Assembly: GCF_016785085.1 (NCBI RefSeq)
Contig: NZ_JAENHO010000023.1
Location: 26,525 to 90,524, forward strand
Length of the DNA: 64,000 nucleotides
Source: Paractinoplanes lichenicola
Lineage (GTDB): Bacteria > Actinomycetota > Actinomycetes > Mycobacteriales > Micromonosporaceae
Direction: 5' to 3'
How positions within the stretch are numbered: position 1 is the first letter of the stretch; every line of letters starts with the position of its first letter. The notes under the pieces were generated by a model. That model saw only the letters and a list, made by a program, of their open reading frames with translations, did not search any database and had not been told where the DNA came from. The translations under genes were made by a program, and so were the position numbers. This document shows positions 23,695 through 32,928 of this stretch, piece by piece.

Positions 23695-25134
23695 TCAGGG
23701 CCAGGTGATCAGACGCTCGCAGTTGACGACCGTCATTCCCGTACGGGAGGGGCAGGCGTCACCGGCCGCGGTGGCGTTCGGGCCGCCGTCGAGCGTGCCG
23801 CCGGTCGCCAGCACCTCGTCGTCGCCGTTCTCGCCGTAGATGCGGTTGGCCCCGAAGCCCGATTCCAGGTGGTCGTTGCCGTCGCCGCCGTAGATGACGT
23901 CGTCGCCGCTGAAGGCCGAGACGTAGTTGTCGGCCGCGTTGCCGATGATCACGTCGTTGCCGTAGCTGCCGTAGACCTTCTCCAGGTCGGCGGCGATCCA
24001 GTCGCCCTCGCCGGCCCGGCCCGCGTTGCCGTTCGAGCCCCTGAGATCGACCCGGACGCCCTGCTCGTAGTTCGCGTAGGACACCAGGTCGCGACCCGTG
24101 CCGCCGAAGATCCGGTCGGCGTACTTCGGGGCGCCGTACGGATCGTCGCCGGTCAGGTTGTCGTTGCCGGCGCCGCCGCTGAGGTAGTCCCGGCCGCGGC
24201 CGCCCTCGATGAGGTCGTTGCCGTCGCCACCCGCGATCACGTCGTCGCCCTCGCGGCCGTACAGGGCGTTGTCGTTCGGGCCGCCGATCAGCCGGTCGTT
24301 GCCGGCCCCGCCGACCACACCCTCGATCGTGCCGGTCACCGTGTCGCGCTCGCCCGCGGTGCCGTCGTCGCCGGTCGCCCCGTCGATGTCGACCGTGAGG
24401 GGCAGCTTGCGGCTCGTGTACTGCACGATGTCGAGACCCGCGCCGCCGATGAACGTGTCGGAGTCGGTGCCCGCGGCGTACTGGGTCCAGTTGTAGAACT
24501 TGTCGCCGTCGTTGCCGCCGTCCTCGAGGTCGTTGCCCGGCCCGCCGGTCAGCTGGTCCATCCCGTTGCCGCCGTAGATCCGGTCGTGGCCGCTTCCGCC
24601 GAGGAGGATGTCGTCGTGGTCGCCGCCCGAGATCGCGTCGTTGCCGGGCCCGCCGTCGATCCGGTCGCCACCAGCGTTGCCCCAGATGGCGTCGTTGCCC
24701 GGGCCGCCGAGAACGTTGTCCGAGCTGGGGCCGCTGGTGATCCGGTCGTTCCCGGCGCCGGCGTCGATCGTCGCGCCGCGCCCGCTGTTGTTGACGATCG
24801 TGTCGTTGCCGTCGCCCAGATAAACGCGGGACCAGATCACCGGGCGGCCGCCGGTGGGCGTACAGGTGACCTTGGTGCTGTCGCCCTTGACGGCCTTGCA
24901 GCCGGCGCCGGCCTTGAGGCCGTAGACGTCGTCGATAGTCATGGTGGCGCCGGTCATCGTGAGCACGACCCGGTTGGCCCGGCCGGCCGCGGCGACATAT
25001 TTGACGACCTGCGACTCGACGATCGAGACGACCCCGGTCGTGGCGGCCTGGGCGGCGGGCATCGCGATCGCCCCCACGCCACCGACGGTGAGCAGGGCGA
25101 GGCCGGATCGAGCGGCCCAGCGCGTACGAGACAT
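23695..25134 (-). CDS. Secreted RTX-type calcium-binding repeat protein (paralog 2)
   Basis: The longest of the three paralogs at 479 residues. A Sec signal (RSGLALLTVGGVGAIAMPAAQA-ATT) is followed by the same Cys-containing beta domain (VVLTMTGATMTIDDVYGLKAG) and about twenty nonapeptides. Two extra blocks of repeats (GDDPYGAPKYADRIFGGTG and the later YANYEQGVRVDLRGSNG unit) lengthen it. It ends with the shared CPSRTGMTVVNCE pair, close to the last residue. A structural or adhesive surface role is inference. Confidence 0.85.
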   Translation of the reverse strand: MSRTRWAARSGLALLTVGGVGAIAMPAAQAATTGVVSIVESQVVKYVAAAGRANRVVLTMTGATMTIDDVYGLKAGAGCKAVKGDSTKVTCTPTGGRPVIWSRVYLGDGNDTIVNNSGRGATIDAGAGNDRITSGPSSDNVLGGPGNDAIWGNAGGDRIDGGPGNDAISGGDHDDILLGGSGHDRIYGGNGMDQLTGGPGNDLEDGGNDGDKFYNWTQYAAGTDSDTFIGGAGLDIVQYTSRKLPLTVDIDGATGDDGTAGERDTVTGTIEGVVGGAGNDRLIGGPNDNALYGREGDDVIAGGDGNDLIEGGRGRDYLSGGAGNDNLTGDDPYGAPKYADRIFGGTGRDLVSYANYEQGVRVDLRGSNGNAGRAGEGDWIAADLEKVYGSYGNDVIIGNAADNYVSAFSGDDVIYGGDGNDHLESGFGANRIYGENGDDEVLATGGTLDGGPNATAAGDACPSRTGMTVVNCERLITWP

Positions 25135-25149
25135 GGCAGTTTCCCCCGG

Positions 25150-26241
25150 CTACTCGACGGCTTTGCTGGTGGCGCGCAGGCTCGCCAGGGTCGAGACGAG
25201 CCTGGCCTTGGTGGCTGCGGCCGCGAGCCCAGTGTCCTCGCAGTTGAGGACGGTGTCGCTCCCGTCCGACACGCATTCGTCGTTGCCGCTCGCGCCGTTG
25301 AGCGAGTCGCGGCCCGCCTCGCCGTCGAGGAAATCGTCGTTGGCGCCGGCCGCGATCAGGTCGTTGCCCGGGCCGCCGAACAGCCCGTCCATCCGTGCCG
25401 TGCCGATCAGCCGGTCGTTGCCCTTGCCCCCGGCGATGCCCTCGACCGAGCCGCTGATGGTGTCGCCCTCGCCGGCCGAGCCGTCGTCGCCGCGTGCCCC
25501 GTCGGCGTCGGCCGAGACGGCCTTGCTGCGCTTGGCGTAGTCGAGGAGGTCGATCCCGGAGCCGCCGGTGAACGAGTCGCGGTCGGTGCCCGCGGCGAAG
25601 TCGGCGCCCGTGACCATCAAGTCGTTGCCGTCGCCGGCGTCGATGATGTCGTTGCCCTGGTCGTTGACGATCGTGTCGTCGCCCGCGCCGCCGAGCACCT
25701 TGTCGTTGCCGGTGCCGTCGGTGAGGTGGTCGTTGCCGTCACCGCCGGAGACGGCGTCGTTGCCGGCCTCGCCGCGCAGGGCGTCGGCCCCGCCGAGACC
25801 CCAGAGGGAGTCGTTGCCGGCGCCGCCGTAGACGTCGTCCTTGAGCGGGCCGCCGGTGATCTTGTCGTTGCCGGCGCGGCCCCAAGCGGTCATGCCGAGA
25901 CCGGAGTTGTTGATCAGGGTGTCGTTGCCGTCGCCCAGGTCGACGCGGACCCACGCCGCGCCGGCGCAGGTGATCCGGGTGACGTCGCCCTTGACGGCGG
26001 CACAGCCGGCGCCCGCCTTGAGGCCGTGGACATCATCGACGGTGACCGTGGCGCCGGTGCGGGTGAGCACTACGGAGTTGGCCTTGCCGGCCGCGGCGGT
26101 GTAGACGACCACGTTGCCGGTCCTGGCGACGACCCCGGTGGTGGCGGCCTCGGCCGGGATCGCGATCCAGGCGGCCCCGGCGACCGCGGCCGCCCCGGCC
26201 ACACCCGCTCCGGCCCGGATGGCGGTCTTGCGCTTGCTCAC
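25150..26241 (-). CDS. Secreted RTX-type calcium-binding repeat protein (paralog 3)
   Basis: A 363-residue exported protein, close to paralog 1. The signal peptide has the same pattern (AGAAAVAGAAWIAIPAEA-ATTG), then VVLTRTGATVTVDDVHGLKAG, a Cys pair (GCAAVKGDVTRITC), and RTX nonapeptides. The block LINNSGLGMTAWGRAGNDK and the following KDDVYGG are identical in both. The C-terminal Cys pair (ECVSDGSDTVLNCE) is conserved. GTG 26241 follows GAGGGAG; a longer frame upstream lacks a signal peptide. Only 15 bp separate it from paralog 2. Confidence 0.85.
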   Translation of the reverse strand: MSKRKTAIRAGAGVAGAAAVAGAAWIAIPAEAATTGVVARTGNVVVYTAAAGKANSVVLTRTGATVTVDDVHGLKAGAGCAAVKGDVTRITCAGAAWVRVDLGDGNDTLINNSGLGMTAWGRAGNDKITGGPLKDDVYGGAGNDSLWGLGGADALRGEAGNDAVSGGDGNDHLTDGTGNDKVLGGAGDDTIVNDQGNDIIDAGDGNDLMVTGADFAAGTDRDSFTGGSGIDLLDYAKRSKAVSADADGARGDDGSAGEGDTISGSVEGIAGGKGNDRLIGTARMDGLFGGPGNDLIAAGANDDFLDGEAGRDSLNGASGNDECVSDGSDTVLNCEDTGLAAAATKARLVSTLASLRATSKAVE

Positions 26242-26324
26242 AGCTGGCTCTCCCTCGTGGCTCGAAGCCAGGAGAGCATAGGACGGTACGGGGGCGTTTC
26301 GCTCTCCCGTACCGCCCTGGAAGA

Positions 26325-26672
26325 TCAACCTTCCGGACGGTTCAGGATGCCCACTACGACAGCGTGCACGGCTTCGAGGTCGGCCGGGTCCTTGAGGGTC
26401 GCCTTGGCGCCGGTCACGACATACCACTCGTCGGCGTCCTTGTATTGCACGCGCACCACGACCTCGGCGCCGGTGAGCTCCGAGCGCAGCGTCAGATCGC
26501 CGGTCACGACGCCGACCTCGTCGGTCATCACCCCGCCCTGCCCGGCCACGATGTCGGTGGTGAGCGGCGCTGCCTCTGCCGGCGCTGCCTCTGCCGGCGC
26601 CGGCTCAGCGGGCGCGGGTGCTGCCTCCGCGGCCGGGCCGGTCTCCTCCGGCTGCTCCTCGGGTGTGGTCAT
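26325..26672 (-). CDS. Acidic protein coupled to the HNH nuclease gene
   Basis: A 115-residue protein with no signal peptide. Residues 1-40 are Glu/Pro/Ala-rich (PAEPAPAEAAPAEAAPL); the rest looks like a small alpha/beta domain (GVVTGDLTLRSELTGAEVVVRVQYKDADEWYVV). Its ATG overlaps the TGA of the upstream HNH gene by one base (TGATG), so translation is coupled. The family is not recognised. A cytoplasmic partner of the exported nuclease is conceivable but unproven. Confidence 0.7.
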   Translation of the reverse strand: MTTPEEQPEETGPAAEAAPAPAEPAPAEAAPAEAAPLTTDIVAGQGGVMTDEVGVVTGDLTLRSELTGAEVVVRVQYKDADEWYVVTGAKATLKDPADLEAVHAVVVGILNRPEG

Positions 26673-27307
26673 CAACAACTCCCCAGCATGTCCTCGAGCG
26701 CGTTCTTCTCCTTGGTGGTGACGGTCAGCTTCCACTTGGCCTTCACCGCGATCCAGTCTTGCGCATACTCGCACCAACTGCTCGATTCGGTCGGCTTCCA
26801 GGTCGACGGGTCTTGGTCGCCCTTCGAGCGGTTGGCAGCGGCCGACACCGCGATCAGCTGCGGGTCGTCGAGGTCGTTGGCGAACTGCTCGCGCCGGTCG
26901 GTCGTCCACTTCGAGGCGCCCGAGCGCCACGCGTTGGCCAGCGGCACCATGTGATCGATGTCGACCTTGTCCGGCGCGTTGAGCACCTTGCCGTCGTAGA
27001 AGCTGGTCCACGTGCCCGCGACGACGTTGCAGCCGGAGGTCTTGACGTTCTTGCCGTCCCGCTTGAGCACGGTGTCGCGCACGTCGCAGTTCGAGCCGGT
27101 GCTGCGCCAGTGCGGGAACTTCTCGCGGCTGTAACCGCTCATCGAGCCCGCGCGGGTGACGACCTTCAGTCCGTCGAGCTCGGTCTGCGACGTCGAGGCG
27201 TCCTTTGTCGAGCGGGTGTCGGTCGGGACGGGCTCGAGGGAGACGCCCTCGCAGGCCGAGAGGGTGAGCAGGGCAGCGGCGAGGATCAGGGGGGTACGTA
27301 GGCGCAC
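26672..27307 (-). CDS. Secreted HNH-family nuclease (DUF1524-like) lipoprotein
   Basis: A 211-residue protein with a lipoprotein signal (LRTPLILAAALLTLSAC, Cys19). The nuclease core is the DUF1524/GmrSD-type HNH: VDIDHMVPLANAWRSGASKW carries the catalytic D-H, followed by RREQFANDLDDPQLIAVSAAANRSKGDQDP, which has the conserved N and K, and ends SWCEYAQDWIAVKAKWKL. This form is common and exported in actinomycetes; it probably degrades extracellular nucleic acid. Two further cysteine pairs may form disulfides. Start GTG 27307. The downstream acidic gene is coupled. Confidence 0.88.
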   Translation of the reverse strand: MRLRTPLILAAALLTLSACEGVSLEPVPTDTRSTKDASTSQTELDGLKVVTRAGSMSGYSREKFPHWRSTGSNCDVRDTVLKRDGKNVKTSGCNVVAGTWTSFYDGKVLNAPDKVDIDHMVPLANAWRSGASKWTTDRREQFANDLDDPQLIAVSAAANRSKGDQDPSTWKPTESSSWCEYAQDWIAVKAKWKLTVTTKEKNALEDMLGSC

Positions 27308-27369
27308 CCGCTCAGCGTAAGGCTGGTGCGCCCGGCGTACCGCAGTGGATCATGCCGCTGGGTGAAAGG

Positions 27370-29097
27370 TCAGCGCGCGCGGTTGACGGCGCTCGTCACG
27401 GCCTTGATCGAGGCGCTCACGATGTTCTCGTCGATGCCGACGCCCCACACCGCGCGATCGCCCACCTCGACCTCGACGTACGCCGCGGCCTGGGCGTCGC
27501 CGCCCGAGGTCAGCGCGTGCTCGTTGTAGTCGAGCACCCGCGCCTTGATCCCCAGTGGCGCGATGGCCTGCACGAACGCGTCGATCGGGCCGTTGCCCAC
27601 GCCGACCAGCGGCCGCCGCTGTCCACGGTGGAAGATCTCGACGTCGATCTCGACCTTGCCGTCCCGGATCGAGGTCGTGTAGTTCTCGATCGTGAAGGCC
27701 TTGGCCGTCTGGTGGTCGACCAGGTATTCGCCGGCGAAGATGTCCCACATCTCCTGCGGGCTGACCTCGCCGCCCTCCTCGTCGGTGTGGTGCTGCACGA
27801 CGCCGGAGAACTCGATCTGCAGCCGCCGCGGCATGTCGAGCTTGTGCTCTTCCTTCATGATGTACGCCACGCCGCCCTTGCCGGACTGCGAGTTGACCCG
27901 GATCACGGCCTCGTAGCTGCGGCCCAGGTCCTTGGGGTCGATCGGCAGGTAGGGCACGCCCCAGGCGAACTTGTCGATCTCGACCCCGGCCGCGTCGGCG
28001 TCGGCCTGCAGGGCGGCGAAGCCCTTCTTGATCGCGTCCTGGTGCGAGCCCGAGAAGGCCGTGTAGACCAGGTCGCCCACGTACGGGTGGCGCTCGTGCA
28101 CGGGCAGCTGGTTGCAGTATTCGACCGCGCGCTTGATCTCGTCGATGTCGGAGAAGTCGATCATCGGGTCGATGCCCTGCGAGAAGATGTTGAGCCCCAG
28201 GGTCACCAGGTCGACGTTGCCGGTGCGCTCGCCGTTGCCGAACAGGCAGCCCTCGATGCGGTCGGCCCCGGCCAGCAGGCCCAGCTCGGCGGCGGCCACC
28301 GCGGTGCCGCGGTCGTTGTGCGGGTGCAGCGACAGCACGACCGACTCGCGCCGGGGCAGGTGGCGGTGCATCCACTCGATCGAGTCGGCGTACACGTTGG
28401 GCGTGGCCATCTCGACCGTGGCGGGCAGGTTGATGATCAGCGGCCGGTCCGGCGTCGGGTCGATGACGTCGATCACGGCGGAGCAGATCTCCAGGGCGTA
28501 CTCGAGCTCGGTGCCCGTGTAGGACTCGGGCGAGTACTCGTAGAAGATCTCGGTGTCGGGGGTGTGAATCTCGGCGTACTTCTGGCAGAGCCGCGCCCCG
28601 GTGGTCGCGATGTCGGTGATGCCGTCCTTGTCCAGGCCGAACACGACGCGGCGCTGCAGTGTGGACGTCGAGTTGTAGAAGTGCACGATGGCTCGCTTGG
28701 CCCCGCGGATCGACTCGAAGGTGCGGTCGATCAGGTGCTCCCGGCACTGCACCAGCACCTGGATGGTGACGTCGTCGGGGATCAGATCCTGCTCGATCAG
28801 CTGGCGGACGAAGTCGTAGTCGGTCTGGCTGGCCGCCGGGAACCCGACCTCGATCTCCTTGTAGCCCATCTGGACCAGCAGCATGAACATGCGCCGCTTG
28901 CGCTCGGGCGACATCGGGTCGATCAGGGCCTGGTTGCCGTCGCGCAGGTCGACCGCGCACCAGCGGGGCGCCGCCTCGACGTGCCGCGCGGGCCACTGCC
29001 GATCGGGCAGGTCAATGGCGAACTGCTTCTCGTACGGGGTGTAGCGCTCGAACGGCATCTTGCTGGAGCGCTGGGTGTCGAAAGCGGAAGTGGACAT
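27370..29097 (-). CDS. leuA: 2-isopropylmalate synthase
   Basis: A 575-residue enzyme that condenses acetyl-CoA with 2-ketoisovalerate, the first step of leucine synthesis. It is the long actinobacterial form: PFERYTPYEKQFAIDLPDRQWPAR at the N-terminus, the catalytic LRDGNQALIDPM loop, and the HPHNDRGTAVAAAELG metal site. The C-terminal regulatory domain (VGNGPIDAFVQAI and later repeats) binds leucine for feedback control. ATG 29097 follows GGAG with 10-nt spacing and matches the family start. A leader peptide with three consecutive Leu codons lies 45 nt upstream. Confidence 0.95.
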   Translation of the reverse strand: MSTSAFDTQRSSKMPFERYTPYEKQFAIDLPDRQWPARHVEAAPRWCAVDLRDGNQALIDPMSPERKRRMFMLLVQMGYKEIEVGFPAASQTDYDFVRQLIEQDLIPDDVTIQVLVQCREHLIDRTFESIRGAKRAIVHFYNSTSTLQRRVVFGLDKDGITDIATTGARLCQKYAEIHTPDTEIFYEYSPESYTGTELEYALEICSAVIDVIDPTPDRPLIINLPATVEMATPNVYADSIEWMHRHLPRRESVVLSLHPHNDRGTAVAAAELGLLAGADRIEGCLFGNGERTGNVDLVTLGLNIFSQGIDPMIDFSDIDEIKRAVEYCNQLPVHERHPYVGDLVYTAFSGSHQDAIKKGFAALQADADAAGVEIDKFAWGVPYLPIDPKDLGRSYEAVIRVNSQSGKGGVAYIMKEEHKLDMPRRLQIEFSGVVQHHTDEEGGEVSPQEMWDIFAGEYLVDHQTAKAFTIENYTTSIRDGKVEIDVEIFHRGQRRPLVGVGNGPIDAFVQAIAPLGIKARVLDYNEHALTSGGDAQAAAYVEVEVGDRAVWGVGIDENIVSASIKAVTSAVNRAR

Positions 29098-29141
29098 GTG
29101 GGACTGCTCCAAAGGGAGAGAAGACGAGAAGGCGGCGCGCG

Positions 29142-29216
29142 TCAGCCCCGCGACGAGGTGCCGGCCTGGAATGGGGCCTCGTCGCGGCAGCGAAGGAGAA
29201 GAAACGCCTGCCACAT
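29142..29216 (-). CDS. leuA leader peptide
   Basis: A 24-residue frame from ATG 29216 to TGA 29142, encoding MWQAFLLLRCRDEAPF.... Residues 6-8 are three successive leucines (CTT CTC CTT), codons that are rare in this GC-rich genome. It lies just upstream of leuA, downstream of a TAGGGT box 10 nt before the ATG. Ribosome-dependent attenuation by Leu-rich leader peptides before leuA is known in actinobacteria, so slowing at these codons during leucine shortage is the likely role. Confidence 0.7.
   Translation of the reverse strand: MWQAFLLLRCRDEAPFQAGTSSRG
29148..29187 (-). promoter_or_regulatory. Leader hairpin of leuA (attenuator candidate)
   Basis: CCGCGACGAGG (29148-29158) and CCTCGTCGCGG (29177-29187) are perfectly complementary over 11 bp. 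The right arm starts about 6 nt beyond the Leu codons, so a ribosome stalled there would cover it. No T-tract follows, so the exact mechanism is unclear. Confidence 0.6.
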
Positions 29217-29226
29217 GTCGAAAATG

Positions 29227-29232
29227 ACCCTA
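29227..29232 (-). promoter_or_regulatory. -10 box of leuA leader transcript
   Basis: Read leftward TAGGGT, 10 nt before the leader-peptide ATG. It gives a very short or absent 5' leader. Confidence 0.4.
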
Positions 29233-29281
29233 CGTGATCAACTCGGGCGCTGCCACCCGTAAGCCCGGATCGTGGGAACGC

Positions 29282-30079
29282 TCAGGCCGAGGGGGTGACA
29301 CCGGTCGGTTGCACGGGTACGGCCGGCGGCGCGTCCATGCCCATCGGCGGGCCGGCGGTCTCCGGCCCGGGCAGCGGCACGGTGGCCGGACCGGCGATCT
29401 GGTTGGTCACCTTGACCTCGCCGAACCCGACCCGGGCCGCGGTCAGCACGCCGTCGTCGGCGTAGCAGTAGATGCCGATGTCGACCGGGGCGGTCAGCGA
29501 CGCCGAGATCGAGTCGATCGAGAAACACGTGCCCTTGGCCCCGGCCAGCGGCGGCACCTCGGTGACGGCCAGCGCCGGCTGCCGGTCGGTGAAGACGGGC
29601 AGCCACTGCCGGAAGAGCCGCTCGACCTTCGGCGAGTATTCGGCCGGCACGCGCTTGCCCGGCTTGGCGACCTTGACGCAGGTCGGGCTGATCGGGTTGG
29701 ACTGCGAGCCCAGCGTGCACTGGAAGACGCCGGCCGCGGTCGAGACGATGCTGACGTCGGCCGTGCCGCCGAGCGCGCCCCCGGTGACGTCGACCCGCCA
29801 GGTGCCGTCGCGGCCGGCCGTGGCGACCACGTTGCGGGGCTGCCCGCGACCGTCGTCGAGGGTGTAGAGAGCCGCGTACGCCGTGTCCATGGCTCGCGCC
29901 GCCCGGGCCGCCAGCGCACCGCGAGCGCCCGAGAAGACCTCGGCCGACGGGGAAGCCGAGACCGAGGCCGTCGGCTCGGGGGCGCCCTCGGACTCACCCG
30001 AGCACGCCGCCACCCCGGTCAGGAGCAGGACGGCGGCCGACGCGGACAAACCACGTCGAGACATCGAGGAAGGGCGCAC
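29282..30079 (-). CDS. Hypothetical lipoprotein
   Basis: A 265-residue exported protein with a lipoprotein signal (LSASAAVLLLTGVAAC; Cys26 in this start). Beyond a short Ser/Ala/Pro linker lies a roughly 180-residue beta-rich domain with paired cysteines (FQCTLGSQSNPISPTC, GTCFSID, GIYCYADDG). This resembles proteins that bind or sense extracellular molecules, but no family is recognised. The C-terminus is Pro/Val-rich. An ATG five codons downstream is a possible alternative start. Confidence 0.7.
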   Translation of the reverse strand: MRPSSMSRRGLSASAAVLLLTGVAACSGESEGAPEPTASVSASPSAEVFSGARGALAARAARAMDTAYAALYTLDDGRGQPRNVVATAGRDGTWRVDVTGGALGGTADVSIVSTAAGVFQCTLGSQSNPISPTCVKVAKPGKRVPAEYSPKVERLFRQWLPVFTDRQPALAVTEVPPLAGAKGTCFSIDSISASLTAPVDIGIYCYADDGVLTAARVGFGEVKVTNQIAGPATVPLPGPETAGPPMGMDAPPAVPVQPTGVTPSA

Positions 30080-30210
30080 CGAGACATTCTCGCCTCCGCC
30101 GGCCGTATCGCCCGGCTGCGGGGCCCTTCGCGGCTTCGGCGTGTCGCGCGTGTCCGCGGGGAATTCGCCGGAATCTGGGATCGCCTGTCGGCCCCGGCCT
30201 GGGGCGCGGC

Positions 30211-30216
30211 TACTGT
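30211..30216 (+). promoter_or_regulatory. -10 box upstream of ask
   Basis: TACTGT about 58 nt before the ask GTG at 30274, with a GGAGGA ribosome site 11 nt before the start. Confidence 0.35.
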
Positions 30217-30273
30217 GGTGGCGATTGTCCTGACCGGCGCCGCCGGTACGAACAGCCGGAGGATTGGTTCGCC

Positions 30274-31539
<1,266 letters not shown>

Positions 31540-31546
31540 CCCGGCC

Positions 31547-32602
31547 ATGGCGCAGCCCACGCTCGCCGTCGTCGGGGCCACCGGCTCCGTCGGAACGGTC
31601 ATGCTCGAGCTGCTCTCCTCCCGCAAGAACGTCTGGGGCGAGATCCGGCTGATCGCGTCGTCGCGGTCGGCCGGCAAGCAGCTCAGCTGCCGGGGCGAGC
31701 AGCTCACCGTGGCCGAGCTGACCCCCGAGGCGTTCGACGGGGTCGACGTCGCCATGTTCGACGTGCCCGACGAGGTGTCGCTGCAGTGGGCGCCGATCAT
31801 CGCGGCCCGCGGCGTCACCGTGGTCGACAACTCGGCGGCCTTCCGGATGGACAACGAGGTTCCGCTCGTCGTGCCCGAGGTCAACCGCGAGGCCCTGCGC
31901 TACCGCCCGCGCAACATCGTCGCCAATGCGAACTGCACCGTCATGGCGATGATCATGGCGATCGCGCCGCTGCACCACGAGTACGGCCTGCGCGAGCTGG
32001 TGCTGGCGTCCTATCAGGCGGCCTCGGGGGCGGGTCAGTTCGGCGTCGACACGCTGCACGACCAGCTCAGCAAGGTGGCCGGCGACCGGATGCTGGGCTC
32101 TCGTCCGGGCAACGTGCGCCAGGCCGTCGGCGACGAGCTCGGCCCCTTCCCGGCCCCGCTCGCGCTCAACGTGGTGCCCTGGTCGGGCGCGCTCGAGCCG
32201 CTGGGCTGGTCGTCCGAGGAGCTCAAGCTGCGCAATGAGTCCCGCAAGATCCTCGCGCTGCCGGCCCTCAAGGTCTCGGCCACGTGCGTACGGGTGCCGG
32301 TTGTCACCGCCCACTCGATCGCGGTGCACGCCGTCTTCGCGGCCGAGGTCGACGCCGAGGGGGCCCGGCAGGCGCTGCGCAACGCGCCCGGCGTGATCCT
32401 GGTCGACGACCCGGAGGCGGGCGAGTTCCCGATGCCGATAGACGCGGTCGGCACCGACCCCTCGTGGGTGGGCCGCATCCGCCGCGCGATGGACGACCCG
32501 CGGGCCCTCGACCTCTTCGTCACGGGCGACAACATGCGCAAGGGCGCCGCGCTCAACACCGTGCAGATCGCCGAGCTGATCGCCGCCGAGCTGTCCAAAT
32601 GA
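31547..32602 (+). CDS. asd: Aspartate-semialdehyde dehydrogenase
   Basis: A 351-residue enzyme reducing aspartyl phosphate to the semialdehyde with NADPH, directly after aspartokinase. It has the nucleotide motif VVGATGSVGTVMLELL, the DNSAAFRMD segment, the catalytic Cys in NANCTVMAM, SYQAASGAG and RVPVVTAHSIAVH with the catalytic His. It is co-transcribed with ask (8-bp gap) and cutA (ATGA overlap). Confidence 0.95.
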   Translation: MAQPTLAVVGATGSVGTVMLELLSSRKNVWGEIRLIASSRSAGKQLSCRGEQLTVAELTPEAFDGVDVAMFDVPDEVSLQWAPIIAARGVTVVDNSAAFRMDNEVPLVVPEVNREALRYRPRNIVANANCTVMAMIMAIAPLHHEYGLRELVLASYQAASGAGQFGVDTLHDQLSKVAGDRMLGSRPGNVRQAVGDELGPFPAPLALNVVPWSGALEPLGWSSEELKLRNESRKILALPALKVSATCVRVPVVTAHSIAVHAVFAAEVDAEGARQALRNAPGVILVDDPEAGEFPMPIDAVGTDPSWVGRIRRAMDDPRALDLFVTGDNMRKGAALNTVQIAELIAAELSK

Positions 32603-32928
32603 CCGACATTGTCGAGGTGGTCATCACCGCGGGCGACCCCGAGTGGCTGGCCGCCTTCACCCGCCGCCTGGTCGACGACCGCCTCGCCGCCTGCGGCCAC
32701 CAGATTCCCGCGATCCGCTCGATCTATCGCTGGGCGGGCGAGGTGCACGACGACGCCGAGGCCCGGGTCGCCCTGCACACCCGGGCCGAGCTGGTCGAGC
32801 GCATCGTCGAGCGGGCCAACCTCGAGCACCCGTACGACGTACCGTGTGTTCTCGCCCTGCCGGTGCTCGCGGGCAACCCCGCCTACCTCGACTGGGTCAG
32901 GCAGGAGACCACGCCTCCGCGGCAGTGA
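32599..32928 (+). CDS. cutA: CutA1-family divalent-ion tolerance protein
   Basis: A 109-residue protein of the trimeric CutA1 fold: RRLVDDRLAACGHQIPAIRSIYRWAGEVHDDAEARVALHT, and the usual EHPYDVPCVLALPV near the C-terminus. The physiological role is debated. ATGA overlap with asd indicates coupling. Its 3' end overlaps the convergent oxidoreductase gene by 32 bp. Confidence 0.92.
   Translation: MTDIVEVVITAGDPEWLAAFTRRLVDDRLAACGHQIPAIRSIYRWAGEVHDDAEARVALHTRAELVERIVERANLEHPYDVPCVLALPVLAGNPAYLDWVRQETTPPRQ

Noticed and set aside
26364..26954. A rightward gene overlapping the HNH and acidic genes
   Set aside because: It lies wholly opposite two well-supported leftward genes and has no family features.
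27352..29262. Long rightward frame antisense to leuA, and similar long frames antisense to the RTX genes, the cyclase and ponA2
   Set aside because: Same codon-bias artefact; they are biased to Arg, Val, Ala, Gly and have no motifs, while the sense proteins have full conserved domains.
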